A stretch of DNA of 64,000 bases, taken from positions 128,219 to 192,218 of the forward strand of contig JAJTXY010000002.1 in the NCBI GenBank assembly GCA_021463865.1, read 5' to 3'. The notes beneath the pieces were generated by a model. That model saw only the letters and a list, made by a program, of their open reading frames with translations. It did no database searches and was not told where the DNA came from. This stretch comes from Anaerolineae bacterium (GTDB taxonomy: Bacteria > Chloroflexota > Anaerolineae > Aggregatilineales > J027). This document shows positions 51,447 through 58,878 of the stretch, piece by piece (positions within the stretch are counted from its first letter, which is position 1; every line of letters begins with the position of its first letter). Position numbers and translations under genes: made by a program.

Positions 51447-53285
51447 ATGGGCTTTATTCTGGACGGGCTGGAAGCCGAAGAATATGACCGCAGTTATAAT
51501 GACCGCCAGTTGGTCAAACGTATTGCGGCCTATTTTCGTCCCGAATGCTGGCGCATGGTGGGTGTTTCGGTAGTCATTCTGCTGTCATCTGTTTTTTCGA
51601 CGCTACTGCCGATTTACATTTCGCGGGTCATTGATGATCTAGACCGCAACATTACTGATGCTGATTTGACCACGATCACGATCATTGTGACAGCATTGGG
51701 CATCCTTGCATGGGTATTTAACGCCATCCGCCAATGGTATTCATCCGAGGCGGTAGGGAATGTCGTGCTGCGGCTGCGCGAAGATGCCTTTGACGCGATA
51801 TTGGCACGCGACCTGTCGTTTTATGACACCTACCCCTCCGGCAAAATCGTCAGCCGTGTCACTTCGGATTCGCAAGCCTTTGCCGATGTGGTCATGTTGG
51901 TAATGAACCTGCTCAGTCAGCTTTTGTTGATCGTGCTCCTGATTGGGTATCTATTCCTTGTCAGTGTCGAGATGACCCTCATTACCCTCGCGCTGGCCCC
52001 GCTGATTATCGGCACGGCGTTGGCCTTTCGTAAGATCGCCCGCGATACCGTCACGCAATCACGGCGTATTTTGGCCGAGGTTAGCACCCACGTTCAAGAG
52101 ACGGTCAGCGGCATCGGGGTCGCCAAAACATTCCGCCAGGAAAACGCCATCTATGATGAATTTCAGGATGTGAACAAGCAGTCGTATCGCATCAATTTGC
52201 GGCGCGGTTATGTCTTTAATGGCATCTTCCCGATTTTGAACATTCTGGCAGGCATTGGCACGGCGGCACTGGTCTATTTTGGTGGCTTGAATGTGCGTGA
52301 CGGTTCATTAACTGCGGGCGACTGGTATCTGTTCATTCAAGGGCTGGCGCTGTTCTGGTTCCCCTTGACCGGGATTGCGTCGTTTTGGAGTCAATTTCAG
52401 TTGGGACTCGCGGCGGGTGAACGAGTCTTTGCGCTGTTGGACGCAGAATCTAAGGTCGTGCAGACGGGCAATATCAAGCTCGATACCATGCGCGGCGAAA
52501 TCCGCTTTGAAGGTCTCTATTTTGGCTACAAAGAATCCGAAGAGCAAGTCTTGGAAGATTTTTGGCTGACCATCCGCCCCGGTGAGACGTTGGCACTGGT
52601 GGGGCATACGGGGTCAGGCAAAACCAGCATCACCAAATTGATCGCCCGTTTCTACGAATTTCAGCAGGGCAAGATTTTGATTGATGGGCATGACATCCGC
52701 AGTCTCGATTTAGATACCTTCCGCGCTCATCTAGGCATTGTTACCCAAACGCCGTTTCTGTTCGATGGCACCGTGATGGAAAATATCCGGTATGGAAAAT
52801 CATCCGCGACGGATGTTGAAGTGGAAGCCGTTGCGCGGCAGGTCGGCGGGGGGGATTGGATTGATAGCCTGCCCGAAGGATTACAAAGTCCGGCAGGTGA
52901 ACGGGGTAACAATCTTTCGATGGGACAACGGCAATTAGTCGTTTTGGCGCGGGTACTGTTGCAAAACCCCTCCATTCTGATTTTGGACGAAGCCACCGCC
53001 AGCATTGACCCCCTGACTGAGACGCTAATTCAAGAGGGTTTGGAGGAGGTGTTGAAAGACCGCACTTCGATTGTAGTGGCCCATCGGCTTTCGACCATCA
53101 AGAACGCGGATCGTATTATTGTGCTGCGTGAGGGGGAGATTATCGAAGAGGGCAATCATGAGGCGTTGTTGAAAAAAGGTGGGCATTATGCCGAGTTGTA
53201 TAACACCTATTTCCGCCACCAGAGCCTCGAATACATGAATATCCACCCCGAAGACTGGTTCAAGTCGGCACGGGCAACAGCGTAA
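51447..53285 (+). CDS. Heterodimeric ABC exporter half-transporter, catalytic-site subunit
   Basis: Encodes 612 residues: a short cytoplasmic N-terminus, six membrane segments (about 30-320), and an ATPase domain with Walker A GHTGSGKTS near 385, signature LSMGQRQLVVLARV near 489, and Walker B LILDEATASID near 511 with the normal catalytic Glu. Its own signature departs at LSMGQ, so the degenerate site would combine this signature with the Asp-type Walker B of the partner, while the working site combines its Walker B with the partner's LSGGQ. A gggagag site precedes the ATG and a strong terminator follows. Confidence 0.92.
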   Translation: MGFILDGLEAEEYDRSYNDRQLVKRIAAYFRPECWRMVGVSVVILLSSVFSTLLPIYISRVIDDLDRNITDADLTTITIIVTALGILAWVFNAIRQWYSSEAVGNVVLRLREDAFDAILARDLSFYDTYPSGKIVSRVTSDSQAFADVVMLVMNLLSQLLLIVLLIGYLFLVSVEMTLITLALAPLIIGTALAFRKIARDTVTQSRRILAEVSTHVQETVSGIGVAKTFRQENAIYDEFQDVNKQSYRINLRRGYVFNGIFPILNILAGIGTAALVYFGGLNVRDGSLTAGDWYLFIQGLALFWFPLTGIASFWSQFQLGLAAGERVFALLDAESKVVQTGNIKLDTMRGEIRFEGLYFGYKESEEQVLEDFWLTIRPGETLALVGHTGSGKTSITKLIARFYEFQQGKILIDGHDIRSLDLDTFRAHLGIVTQTPFLFDGTVMENIRYGKSSATDVEVEAVARQVGGGDWIDSLPEGLQSPAGERGNNLSMGQRQLVVLARVLLQNPSILILDEATASIDPLTETLIQEGLEEVLKDRTSIVVAHRLSTIKNADRIIVLREGEIIEEGNHEALLKKGGHYAELYNTYFRHQSLEYMNIHPEDWFKSARATA

Positions 53286-53296
53286 CATGGGATTTG

Positions 53297-53333
53297 AAGG
53301 GAGGGTGATTTTTATGCTCACCTTCCCTTTTTT
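53297..53333 (+). terminator. Intrinsic terminator of the ABC exporter operon
   Basis: A 12-bp stem AAGGGAGGGTGA / TCACCTTCCCTT (one G-U pair) with a 9-base loop is followed by a run of six T. This is a textbook rho-independent terminator. Confidence 0.9.
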
Positions 53334-53361
53334 GACATACTTATGGCAAAACAAAGCGAAT
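53332..53361 (+). promoter_or_regulatory. Candidate promoter of the repair/glycan gene series
   Basis: A consensus TTGACA (53332-53337) overlaps the end of the preceding terminator. With an 18-base spacer the -10 would be GCGAAT (53356-53361), a weak match, placing the transcript start at the ATG at 53369. No ribosome-binding site is present, so a leaderless start is possible. Confidence 0.35.
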
Positions 53362-53368
53362 TTTAGTG

Positions 53369-54391
53369 ATGAATCAACAACACATCTCCGGTTGTCTTAT
53401 CGGCATGGCACTGGGGGATTCTCTCGGCGCCGAAACTGAATTTTTGAATATCAAAGGCATCCTCGAAAAATTCCCGCCATATGGCCCACAAGCCCCTGAA
53501 GGCAATCCGGCCCTCGTCACCGACGACACCCAAATGGCAATCGCAGTGGGCGAGGCAATAATCGGCGCACCCAAACCCCTTGAACCCGACAGCCTTGCCC
53601 AAGAATTTCGCCGCACTTTTTCGGCATGGTACAACAGCCCCGAAAATAATCGCGCTCCCGGCAACACCTGTCTGACCGCCTGCGAGGAAATGTTGAAGGG
53701 CAAATCGTGGCTAGAGGCATCGCAGATTAGCTCCAAAGGCTGTGGTGCCAATATGCGAGTTATGCCCGTCGGGGTATTGGACGTGGATACGAACACCCGC
53801 GCAGGCATCGCCCAATTGCAAGCCGCCATGACACACGGACACCCTACTGGACTGGCTGCCGCTGACTTAACCGCCTTTGTGATTGCGGATTTAGGTAATG
53901 GAGGCACCCCTAACGATTTACCCAAACGGGTGCGGGACTATGCCCTCTCCCAACGCGATATTTACCATGCTGATTGGCTTGGCGAATTATGGCACAAAGC
54001 GTTTATGCTGCCGACACCGCAGGCCTATATTGCACATGGGTGGGATGAATGTTTGGGTGTTTTAGATCGGCTAGATATAGCCCTTGAAAAAATGGATCGG
54101 GAAACTGACCCCTGCCTAGCAACCGGCGCAGGTTGGGTGGCGGAACAAGCCTTTGCGACGGCCCTATTCTGTTTTTTGATGTACCCCGACGACCCGATTG
54201 CTGTTATTCGCCGTGCCGCCGTCACGAGTGGTGATTCGGATTCCATCGCGTGTATTGCAGGGGCGTTCGCTGGGGCCTATCACGGCATTGATGCATGGCC
54301 TGCCGATTGGGTCGAGCGGATTGAGTATCGAGATCGGATTTTGGGGATAGGAGAGGCTTTGTCCAAAATCCCCACCTCGAAAAGTCAATAG
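53369..54391 (+). CDS. ADP-ribosylglycohydrolase family protein
   Basis: Encodes 340 residues. Signatures of the ARH/DraG family are clear: GCLIGMALGDSLGAETE near 8-24, TDDTQMA near 50 with the first Mg2+ Asp pair, and TSGDSDSIACIAGAFAGA near 286-303 with the second metal cluster. The family removes ADP-ribose from Arg or Ser side chains or from related small molecules. The ATG at 53369 lacks a ribosome-binding site; an in-frame GTG lies directly before it. A low-Mr phosphatase and a fructosamine kinase follow on the same strand, hinting at a joint role in removing sugar-derived damage. Confidence 0.92.
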   Translation: MNQQHISGCLIGMALGDSLGAETEFLNIKGILEKFPPYGPQAPEGNPALVTDDTQMAIAVGEAIIGAPKPLEPDSLAQEFRRTFSAWYNSPENNRAPGNTCLTACEEMLKGKSWLEASQISSKGCGANMRVMPVGVLDVDTNTRAGIAQLQAAMTHGHPTGLAAADLTAFVIADLGNGGTPNDLPKRVRDYALSQRDIYHADWLGELWHKAFMLPTPQAYIAHGWDECLGVLDRLDIALEKMDRETDPCLATGAGWVAEQAFATALFCFLMYPDDPIAVIRRAAVTSGDSDSIACIAGAFAGAYHGIDAWPADWVERIEYRDRILGIGEALSKIPTSKSQ

Positions 54392-54445
54392 GACGTGCTA
54401 TCATATCCCTCCATTGAAAATGTAGAGGAACTTGAGCAAAGGCTT

Positions 54446-54913
54446 ATGATTCGTGTACTCTTCGTTTGTTTAGGGAATATCTGCCGCTCACCAATGGCAG
54501 AGGGCGTCTTTCAACACATGGTCAATGAGGCCGGGTTGGGCGAAAAAATCCAGATAGATTCCGCCGGAACCGCCAGCTATCACGAAGGTGAACAGGCGCA
54601 CAGTGGCACACGGCGCGTTTTGCAGGAACACGGCATTGACTATCGGGGACGGGCGCGTACACTTACCCGCAATGATTTTTACAATTTTGATTACATTTTG
54701 GCGATGGACGCCGATAACCTCGCGGATATACACAGCCGACAGCCCGCCGACAGCAAGGCACACATTCGGCTGTTTTTGGACTATGCACCCGATCAACCCG
54801 TCCGCGAAGTGCCTGACCCCTACTATAATGGGCGGTTTCAGGAAGTCTATGATTTAGTATCGGCGGCCTCTAAAGGATTATTGGCGGAAATACGCACGAC
54901 ACACGAGCTATAA
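54446..54913 (+). CDS. Low-molecular-weight protein tyrosine phosphatase family
   Basis: Encodes 155 residues with the active-site loop C8-LGNIC-R14-S at the N-terminus, DSAGTASYHEGEQAH, ILAMDADN, and the general-acid Asp in VPDPYYNG near 122. These enzymes act through a phosphocysteine intermediate on phosphotyrosine or on small phosphates. The ATG at 54446 is chosen because aaagg lies 5 bases upstream and the catalytic Cys is then at the family-typical position; the GTG at 54395 would add 17 residues. It sits 12 bases before a fructosamine-kinase gene. That pairing is documented in bacteria, where the phosphatase dephosphorylates ribulosamine 5-phosphates. Confidence 0.93.
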   Translation: MIRVLFVCLGNICRSPMAEGVFQHMVNEAGLGEKIQIDSAGTASYHEGEQAHSGTRRVLQEHGIDYRGRARTLTRNDFYNFDYILAMDADNLADIHSRQPADSKAHIRLFLDYAPDQPVREVPDPYYNGRFQEVYDLVSAASKGLLAEIRTTHEL

Positions 54914-54925
54914 GGAACTGCCCCA

Positions 54926-55798
54926 ATGCGCCTGCCGGTGGGAATCGAAAGCGCACTGCGCGATAAATTCAAGATTGAGCCAAAAGACGTGCAGCCTTGC
55001 GTCGGTGGCGACATCAACCACGCCGCGCAAATTGCCACAGCCGACGGTTTCCTATTCATTAAATGGAATGAAAATGCGCTGTCGGGGATGTTCACCGCCG
55101 AATCAAAGGGATTAAGAATCCTGCGCGATTCCAAAACCTTACGGGTACCGGAAGTCATCGTGGTGCAAGAGGCCGAGGGCGACACTCCCGCTTTTTTGGT
55201 CTTGGAATGGCTGGAGTCGGGTCAAGCGAATTTGCAGACGCCGGAGCAATTGGGGCAAGGACTCGCCGCGCTGCACCGCCAAACCGCCCCCAAGCATGGC
55301 CTCGACCATGATAATTTCATCGGGTCGCTATACCAATCCAACCAACAGCAAGATTCGTGGGTCACATTTTATGCCGAACAGCGCATCCGCCCGCAAATGG
55401 AAATCGCTCGCCAAAAAGGGATGCTGCGTCCGGGGCGCGAACGCATGTTGGAAGTTTTTTTGGCCCATCTGCCCAAATTGATTCAAGATGCCCCTGCCAG
55501 TTTGCTGCACGGCGATTTGTGGGGTGGCAATGTCATGATTCTCGCCAATCAACAGCCCGCCGTGATTGACCCCGCCGTCTACTATGGCAATCGAGAAGTC
55601 GAACTCGCCTTTACGGAATTATTCGGCGGATTCGCCAAACGCTTCTATGATGCCTATCACGCCGCCTATCCGCTTGAACCGGGCTATCCCAGCCGCCGCG
55701 CCCTCTATCAACTATATCCGTTAATGGTGCATATGAATTTATTCGGCGGGGGTTATGCCAGTCGTGTTGATTCTATCCTCAGCCAGTATGTAGGGTAA
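54926..55798 (+). CDS. Fructosamine/ribulosamine 3-kinase family protein
   Basis: Encodes 290 residues of the fructosamine-kinase family with an aminoglycoside-kinase-like fold. It has GGDINHAAQI near 28, the VK-type FIKWNE, LHGDLWGGNVM near 194-203 with the catalytic Asp, and AVIDPAVYYGNREVELAF near 212-229 with the metal-binding Asp. Bacterial members phosphorylate the 3-hydroxyl of ribulosamine or erythrulosamine adducts, which then detach from protein (family knowledge). The close upstream LMW phosphatase supports this over a sugar-kinase role. The next gene starts one base after its stop. Confidence 0.92.
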   Translation: MRLPVGIESALRDKFKIEPKDVQPCVGGDINHAAQIATADGFLFIKWNENALSGMFTAESKGLRILRDSKTLRVPEVIVVQEAEGDTPAFLVLEWLESGQANLQTPEQLGQGLAALHRQTAPKHGLDHDNFIGSLYQSNQQQDSWVTFYAEQRIRPQMEIARQKGMLRPGRERMLEVFLAHLPKLIQDAPASLLHGDLWGGNVMILANQQPAVIDPAVYYGNREVELAFTELFGGFAKRFYDAYHAAYPLEPGYPSRRALYQLYPLMVHMNLFGGGYASRVDSILSQYVG

Positions 55799-55799
55799 T

Positions 55800-56732
55800 A
55801 TGCCAGATCAGCCTACCTGTTCCGTTGTTGTCCCTGTTTATAACAGCGAAGCCACCCTGACCCCCTTAATTGAACGTCTCGCCGCCGTCCTGCCAACCCT
55901 CAGCAGCCAATTCGAGGTGATCTTGGTCAACGATGGCAGCCGCGATAAAAGCTGGGAGGTCGTATCCCGACTAGCCGAAGTCTATTCATGGGTGCATGGC
56001 ATCAATTTTATGCGGAATTATGGACAGCATAATGCGTTGTTAGCAGGTATTCGTGCCGCCAGCCATGCCATCATCATCACAATGGATGACGATTTGCAGC
56101 ACCCGCCCGAAGAAATCCCGAAATTGCTGGCGAAATTGGCCGAGGGCTATGATGTGGTATACGGCACACCCCAAGAATACCCGCATGGCATCTGGCGAAC
56201 GATGGCCTCACGGATCACGAAATTGGCCTTACAGGGGGCGATGGGGGCCGAAACCGCCAAACATATTAGTGCCTTCCGTGCCTTCCGTACCCAAATTCGA
56301 GACGCCCTGACCAATTTTCAAGGGCCATATGTCTCGATTGACGTGCTGTTGACATGGGGAACGACCCGTTTCGCGGCGGCCACCGTGCGGCATGAGGAAC
56401 GGGCAGTGGGTAAATCGAATTACACTTTCCGTAAGCTCATCCGCCATACTATGAATATGATGACGGGCTTTAGTGCCATACCCCTCCAATTAGCCAGTTT
56501 GGTCGGGTTTGTCTTCACGGTCTTTGGCATCTTGTTATTGTTGTTCGTGGTCGGGCGTTACCTAATCGAAGGCGAGAGCGTGCCGGGGTTCCCATTTCTG
56601 GCCTCAACTATCGCTATATTTTCAGGTGCGCAGTTGTTCGCATTGGGCATCATTGGTGAATATCTAGCCCGGATGCACTTCCGTATGATGGATCGCCCCA
56701 CCTATACCATACGCTCCAAAACATGGGAGTAG
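55800..56732 (+). CDS. GT2 glycosyltransferase (polyprenyl-phosphate sugar synthase type)
   Basis: Encodes 310 residues. A GT-A domain (1-215) has VVPVYNSEATL near 9, NDGSRDKSW near 42-50, MDDDLQHPPEE near 92-102 with the metal-binding Asp residues, and SNYTFRKL. Two membrane segments follow (about 235-260 and 270-292). This layout is that of DPM1/GtrB-like enzymes, which load a sugar from a nucleotide onto polyprenyl phosphate on the cytoplasmic side. Such carriers feed GT39-type enzymes like those in this window. The gene abuts the kinase upstream and overlaps the reading frame of the acetyltransferase downstream. Confidence 0.92.
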   Translation: MPDQPTCSVVVPVYNSEATLTPLIERLAAVLPTLSSQFEVILVNDGSRDKSWEVVSRLAEVYSWVHGINFMRNYGQHNALLAGIRAASHAIIITMDDDLQHPPEEIPKLLAKLAEGYDVVYGTPQEYPHGIWRTMASRITKLALQGAMGAETAKHISAFRAFRTQIRDALTNFQGPYVSIDVLLTWGTTRFAAATVRHEERAVGKSNYTFRKLIRHTMNMMTGFSAIPLQLASLVGFVFTVFGILLLLFVVGRYLIEGESVPGFPFLASTIAIFSGAQLFALGIIGEYLARMHFRMMDRPTYTIRSKTWE

Positions 56733-56734
56733 CC

Positions 56735-57457
56735 ATGTATTGTCAATACTTAGACTGGGATTCGGACTTTTTTGGTCTCCGTATTGCCAGTATATTGCCG
56801 AACCGCCTCAAACCTGATGAATTAGAAGTGATATTGGCGTGGTGTACCGCTGAAGAAATTGACTGTCTCTATTTTCTAAGCGACTCCAATGACCGCGACA
56901 CCGTACGTTTGGTCGAAGAAAATGCCTTCCGATTGATGGATATTCGCCTCACATTGGAACGGCGCTTTCGCAAAAATCCGCTAGGGCCAACCCCGCCGGA
57001 TGCTCAAATTCGTTTGGCGCAGGTAAGCGATATTCCTGATTTGCAGGCAATTGCCCGTGTGAGCCATCATGATTCGCGCTTTTTTTATGACCCCCATTTC
57101 CCCGATAAGCGATGCACCCAATTTTATGAAACATGGATTGCTAAAAGCTGTGAAGGGTATGCCGATGCTGTCTTGGTGGCCGATGTAAATGGTCAGGCAG
57201 CGGGGTACATTTCATGTCATTTGGGGAATGATGGCACGGGCAAAATCGGCCTGTTAGCGGTCAAGCAAGAGGCACAGGGCAATGGTTTTGGCAAACGCTT
57301 AGTTGATAATTCCCTGCGTTGGTTTTGCGATCATCAAGTACATACTGTTTCAGTTGTCACACAAGGCCGCAATGCCGTCGCCCAACTACTCTATCAGCAG
57401 TGTGGATTTTTGACCTCCAACGTTCAACTTTGGTATCACCGTTGGTTTATGGATTAA
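56735..57457 (+). CDS. GNAT N-acetyltransferase
   Basis: Encodes about 240 residues. The N-terminus LDWDSDFFGLRIASI resembles WecD/TDP-fucosamine acetyltransferases, and the GNAT core (about 85-235) holds the acetyl-CoA loop VKQEAQGNGFGKRL near 174-187. Acetylation of an amino sugar nucleotide is a reasonable inference in this glycan-related series. The ATG at 56735 has a ggag site inside the end of the upstream gene; the in-frame ATG at 56723 would overlap that gene by 10 bases. Confidence 0.85.
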   Translation: MYCQYLDWDSDFFGLRIASILPNRLKPDELEVILAWCTAEEIDCLYFLSDSNDRDTVRLVEENAFRLMDIRLTLERRFRKNPLGPTPPDAQIRLAQVSDIPDLQAIARVSHHDSRFFYDPHFPDKRCTQFYETWIAKSCEGYADAVLVADVNGQAAGYISCHLGNDGTGKIGLLAVKQEAQGNGFGKRLVDNSLRWFCDHQVHTVSVVTQGRNAVAQLLYQQCGFLTSNVQLWYHRWFMD

Positions 57458-57459
57458 AC

Positions 57460-58272
57460 ATGTCGAGCACGCCCAATCTTGCTACTCCCGATACCAGTTA
57501 CGATCCTTCATTCTTTTCATTATTATTCGAGATCGAAGATCGTCATTTTTGGTTTCGTACCCGCAACCACATCATCCGCCAACTTGTCCAACAAATTACC
57601 CGTGACCTACCCGCCGATTATCGTGTTTTAGAGGTCGGCTGTGGCACAGGTAACGTGTTACGTCACCTAGAGCAGGTATGTGCCGAAAATAGCATCATGG
57701 GCATGGATTTATTTTGGGACGGCCTGCACTATGCCCAACAGCGCGTTACCTGTCCTTTGATTCAAGGCGATATGCACAATCCTCCCTTCGGCGTGAGATT
57801 TGACTTGATCGGCCTGTTTGATGTCTTGGAGCATCTATCCGATGACATTCAAGTCTTGGCTGACCTACATCGGATGTTAGCCCTCGGCGGCAGATTGATC
57901 TTGACCGTCCCGGCTCATGCTTCGCTCTGGAGCTATTTCGATGAAGCGTCTCATCATTATCGGCGCTACCCAAAATCCGATTTGCAGCAAAAACTGAACG
58001 CGGTTGGGTACGAAATTGAGTTCATCAGCTACTATATGATGAGTATTTTCCCGTTGGTATGGCTGGGGCGACGGATGGCATCCCTCCTAAATGGCAAAAA
58101 AGAGCAGCGCGTCGCAGATGTCAATGAAATGGCGGCGCGTGAGCTAAAAATCACCCCCGGCGTAAACGGATTTTTGACAGCATGGCTGATGCAGGAATCT
58201 CGCTTAATTTCAAATCGTAAACAACTCCCCATTGGTACCTCCTTACTGGCTATCGCCCGCAAAAAATCATGA
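57460..58272 (+). CDS. Class I SAM-dependent methyltransferase
   Basis: Encodes 270 residues. The N-terminal HFWFRTRNHII segment and motif LEVGCGTGNVLRHL near 56-69, then IGLFDVLEHLSDD near 113-125 and LALGGRLILTVPAH near 140-153, fit methyltransferases common in polysaccharide and lipid-glycan clusters. A C-terminal hydrophobic stretch near 188-205 may touch the membrane. The start is 2 bases after the previous stop; longer in-frame starts inside the GNAT gene are unlikely. Its last bases overlap the next start (ATGA). Confidence 0.88.
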   Translation: MSSTPNLATPDTSYDPSFFSLLFEIEDRHFWFRTRNHIIRQLVQQITRDLPADYRVLEVGCGTGNVLRHLEQVCAENSIMGMDLFWDGLHYAQQRVTCPLIQGDMHNPPFGVRFDLIGLFDVLEHLSDDIQVLADLHRMLALGGRLILTVPAHASLWSYFDEASHHYRRYPKSDLQQKLNAVGYEIEFISYYMMSIFPLVWLGRRMASLLNGKKEQRVADVNEMAARELKITPGVNGFLTAWLMQESRLISNRKQLPIGTSLLAIARKKS

Positions 58273-58865
58273 TTAAAAACCTACTTCATCGCGTTGTTTC
58301 AAATCCTGTCATCTATGACCGACTACAAATGGCGGTGGGTTCAAAACAAATCCGCCAGCGTCTCAGTACCCATTTACAGCAGTTGCCGCCGAATACGCGA
58401 GTGGTAGATTTGGGAGGTGGCACAGGTATCAACCGTGACCTATTGCCAACCCATGCACGTTACATCTGCTTGGACAACGATTCCCTAAAATTGCGTGGAT
58501 TTAGGGAAAAGTACCCCGCCGATGTTGGCATTTTAGCCAGTGCAACCCAAGTTCCGCTGCACAATCAATCAGTAAATTTAGTGCTGTGTACCGCTGTTTC
58601 ACACCACATCCCCGATGAATATTTGACAGCCTTTTTCAGCGAGGCGGTGCGCATCCTTAAACCAGAGGGGTGCTTTGTGTTTATGGATGCGGTCTGGAAA
58701 CCCAAACGGTGGGTGAGTCGTCTGTTATGGCGCTATGACCGAGGCAGCCATCCTCGCAAACTAGAAACATTGCAGGGCCTTTTGGAGCAACAGGGTAAAA
58801 TCCTTGCATGGGAAGTGTTCTCCATTTACCACACCTATGTCATTGCGGTGGTCGTACCCAAATAA
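58269..58865 (+). CDS. Class I SAM-dependent methyltransferase, small
   Basis: Encodes 198 residues with VVDLGGGTGINRDLL near 44-58, LDNDSLK, LVLCTAVSHHIPDEY near 102-116 and RILKPEGCFVFMDAVW near 126-141. The family is the UbiE/Methyltransf_11 type; the substrate is unknown but probably a glycan or lipid intermediate, given neighbours. It is translationally coupled to the previous methyltransferase gene (ATGA overlap), and the membrane glycosyltransferase starts 13 bases after its stop. Confidence 0.88.
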   Translation: MIKNLLHRVVSNPVIYDRLQMAVGSKQIRQRLSTHLQQLPPNTRVVDLGGGTGINRDLLPTHARYICLDNDSLKLRGFREKYPADVGILASATQVPLHNQSVNLVLCTAVSHHIPDEYLTAFFSEAVRILKPEGCFVFMDAVWKPKRWVSRLLWRYDRGSHPRKLETLQGLLEQQGKILAWEVFSIYHTYVIAVVVPK

Positions 58866-58878
58866 ATCGGAGTATAGG

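Noticed and set aside
58804-58878. Longer start (ATG at 58804) for the membrane glycosyltransferase
   Set aside because: It lies inside the upstream methyltransferase gene; the TTG at 58879 has a cggag site and leads straight into the first membrane segment.
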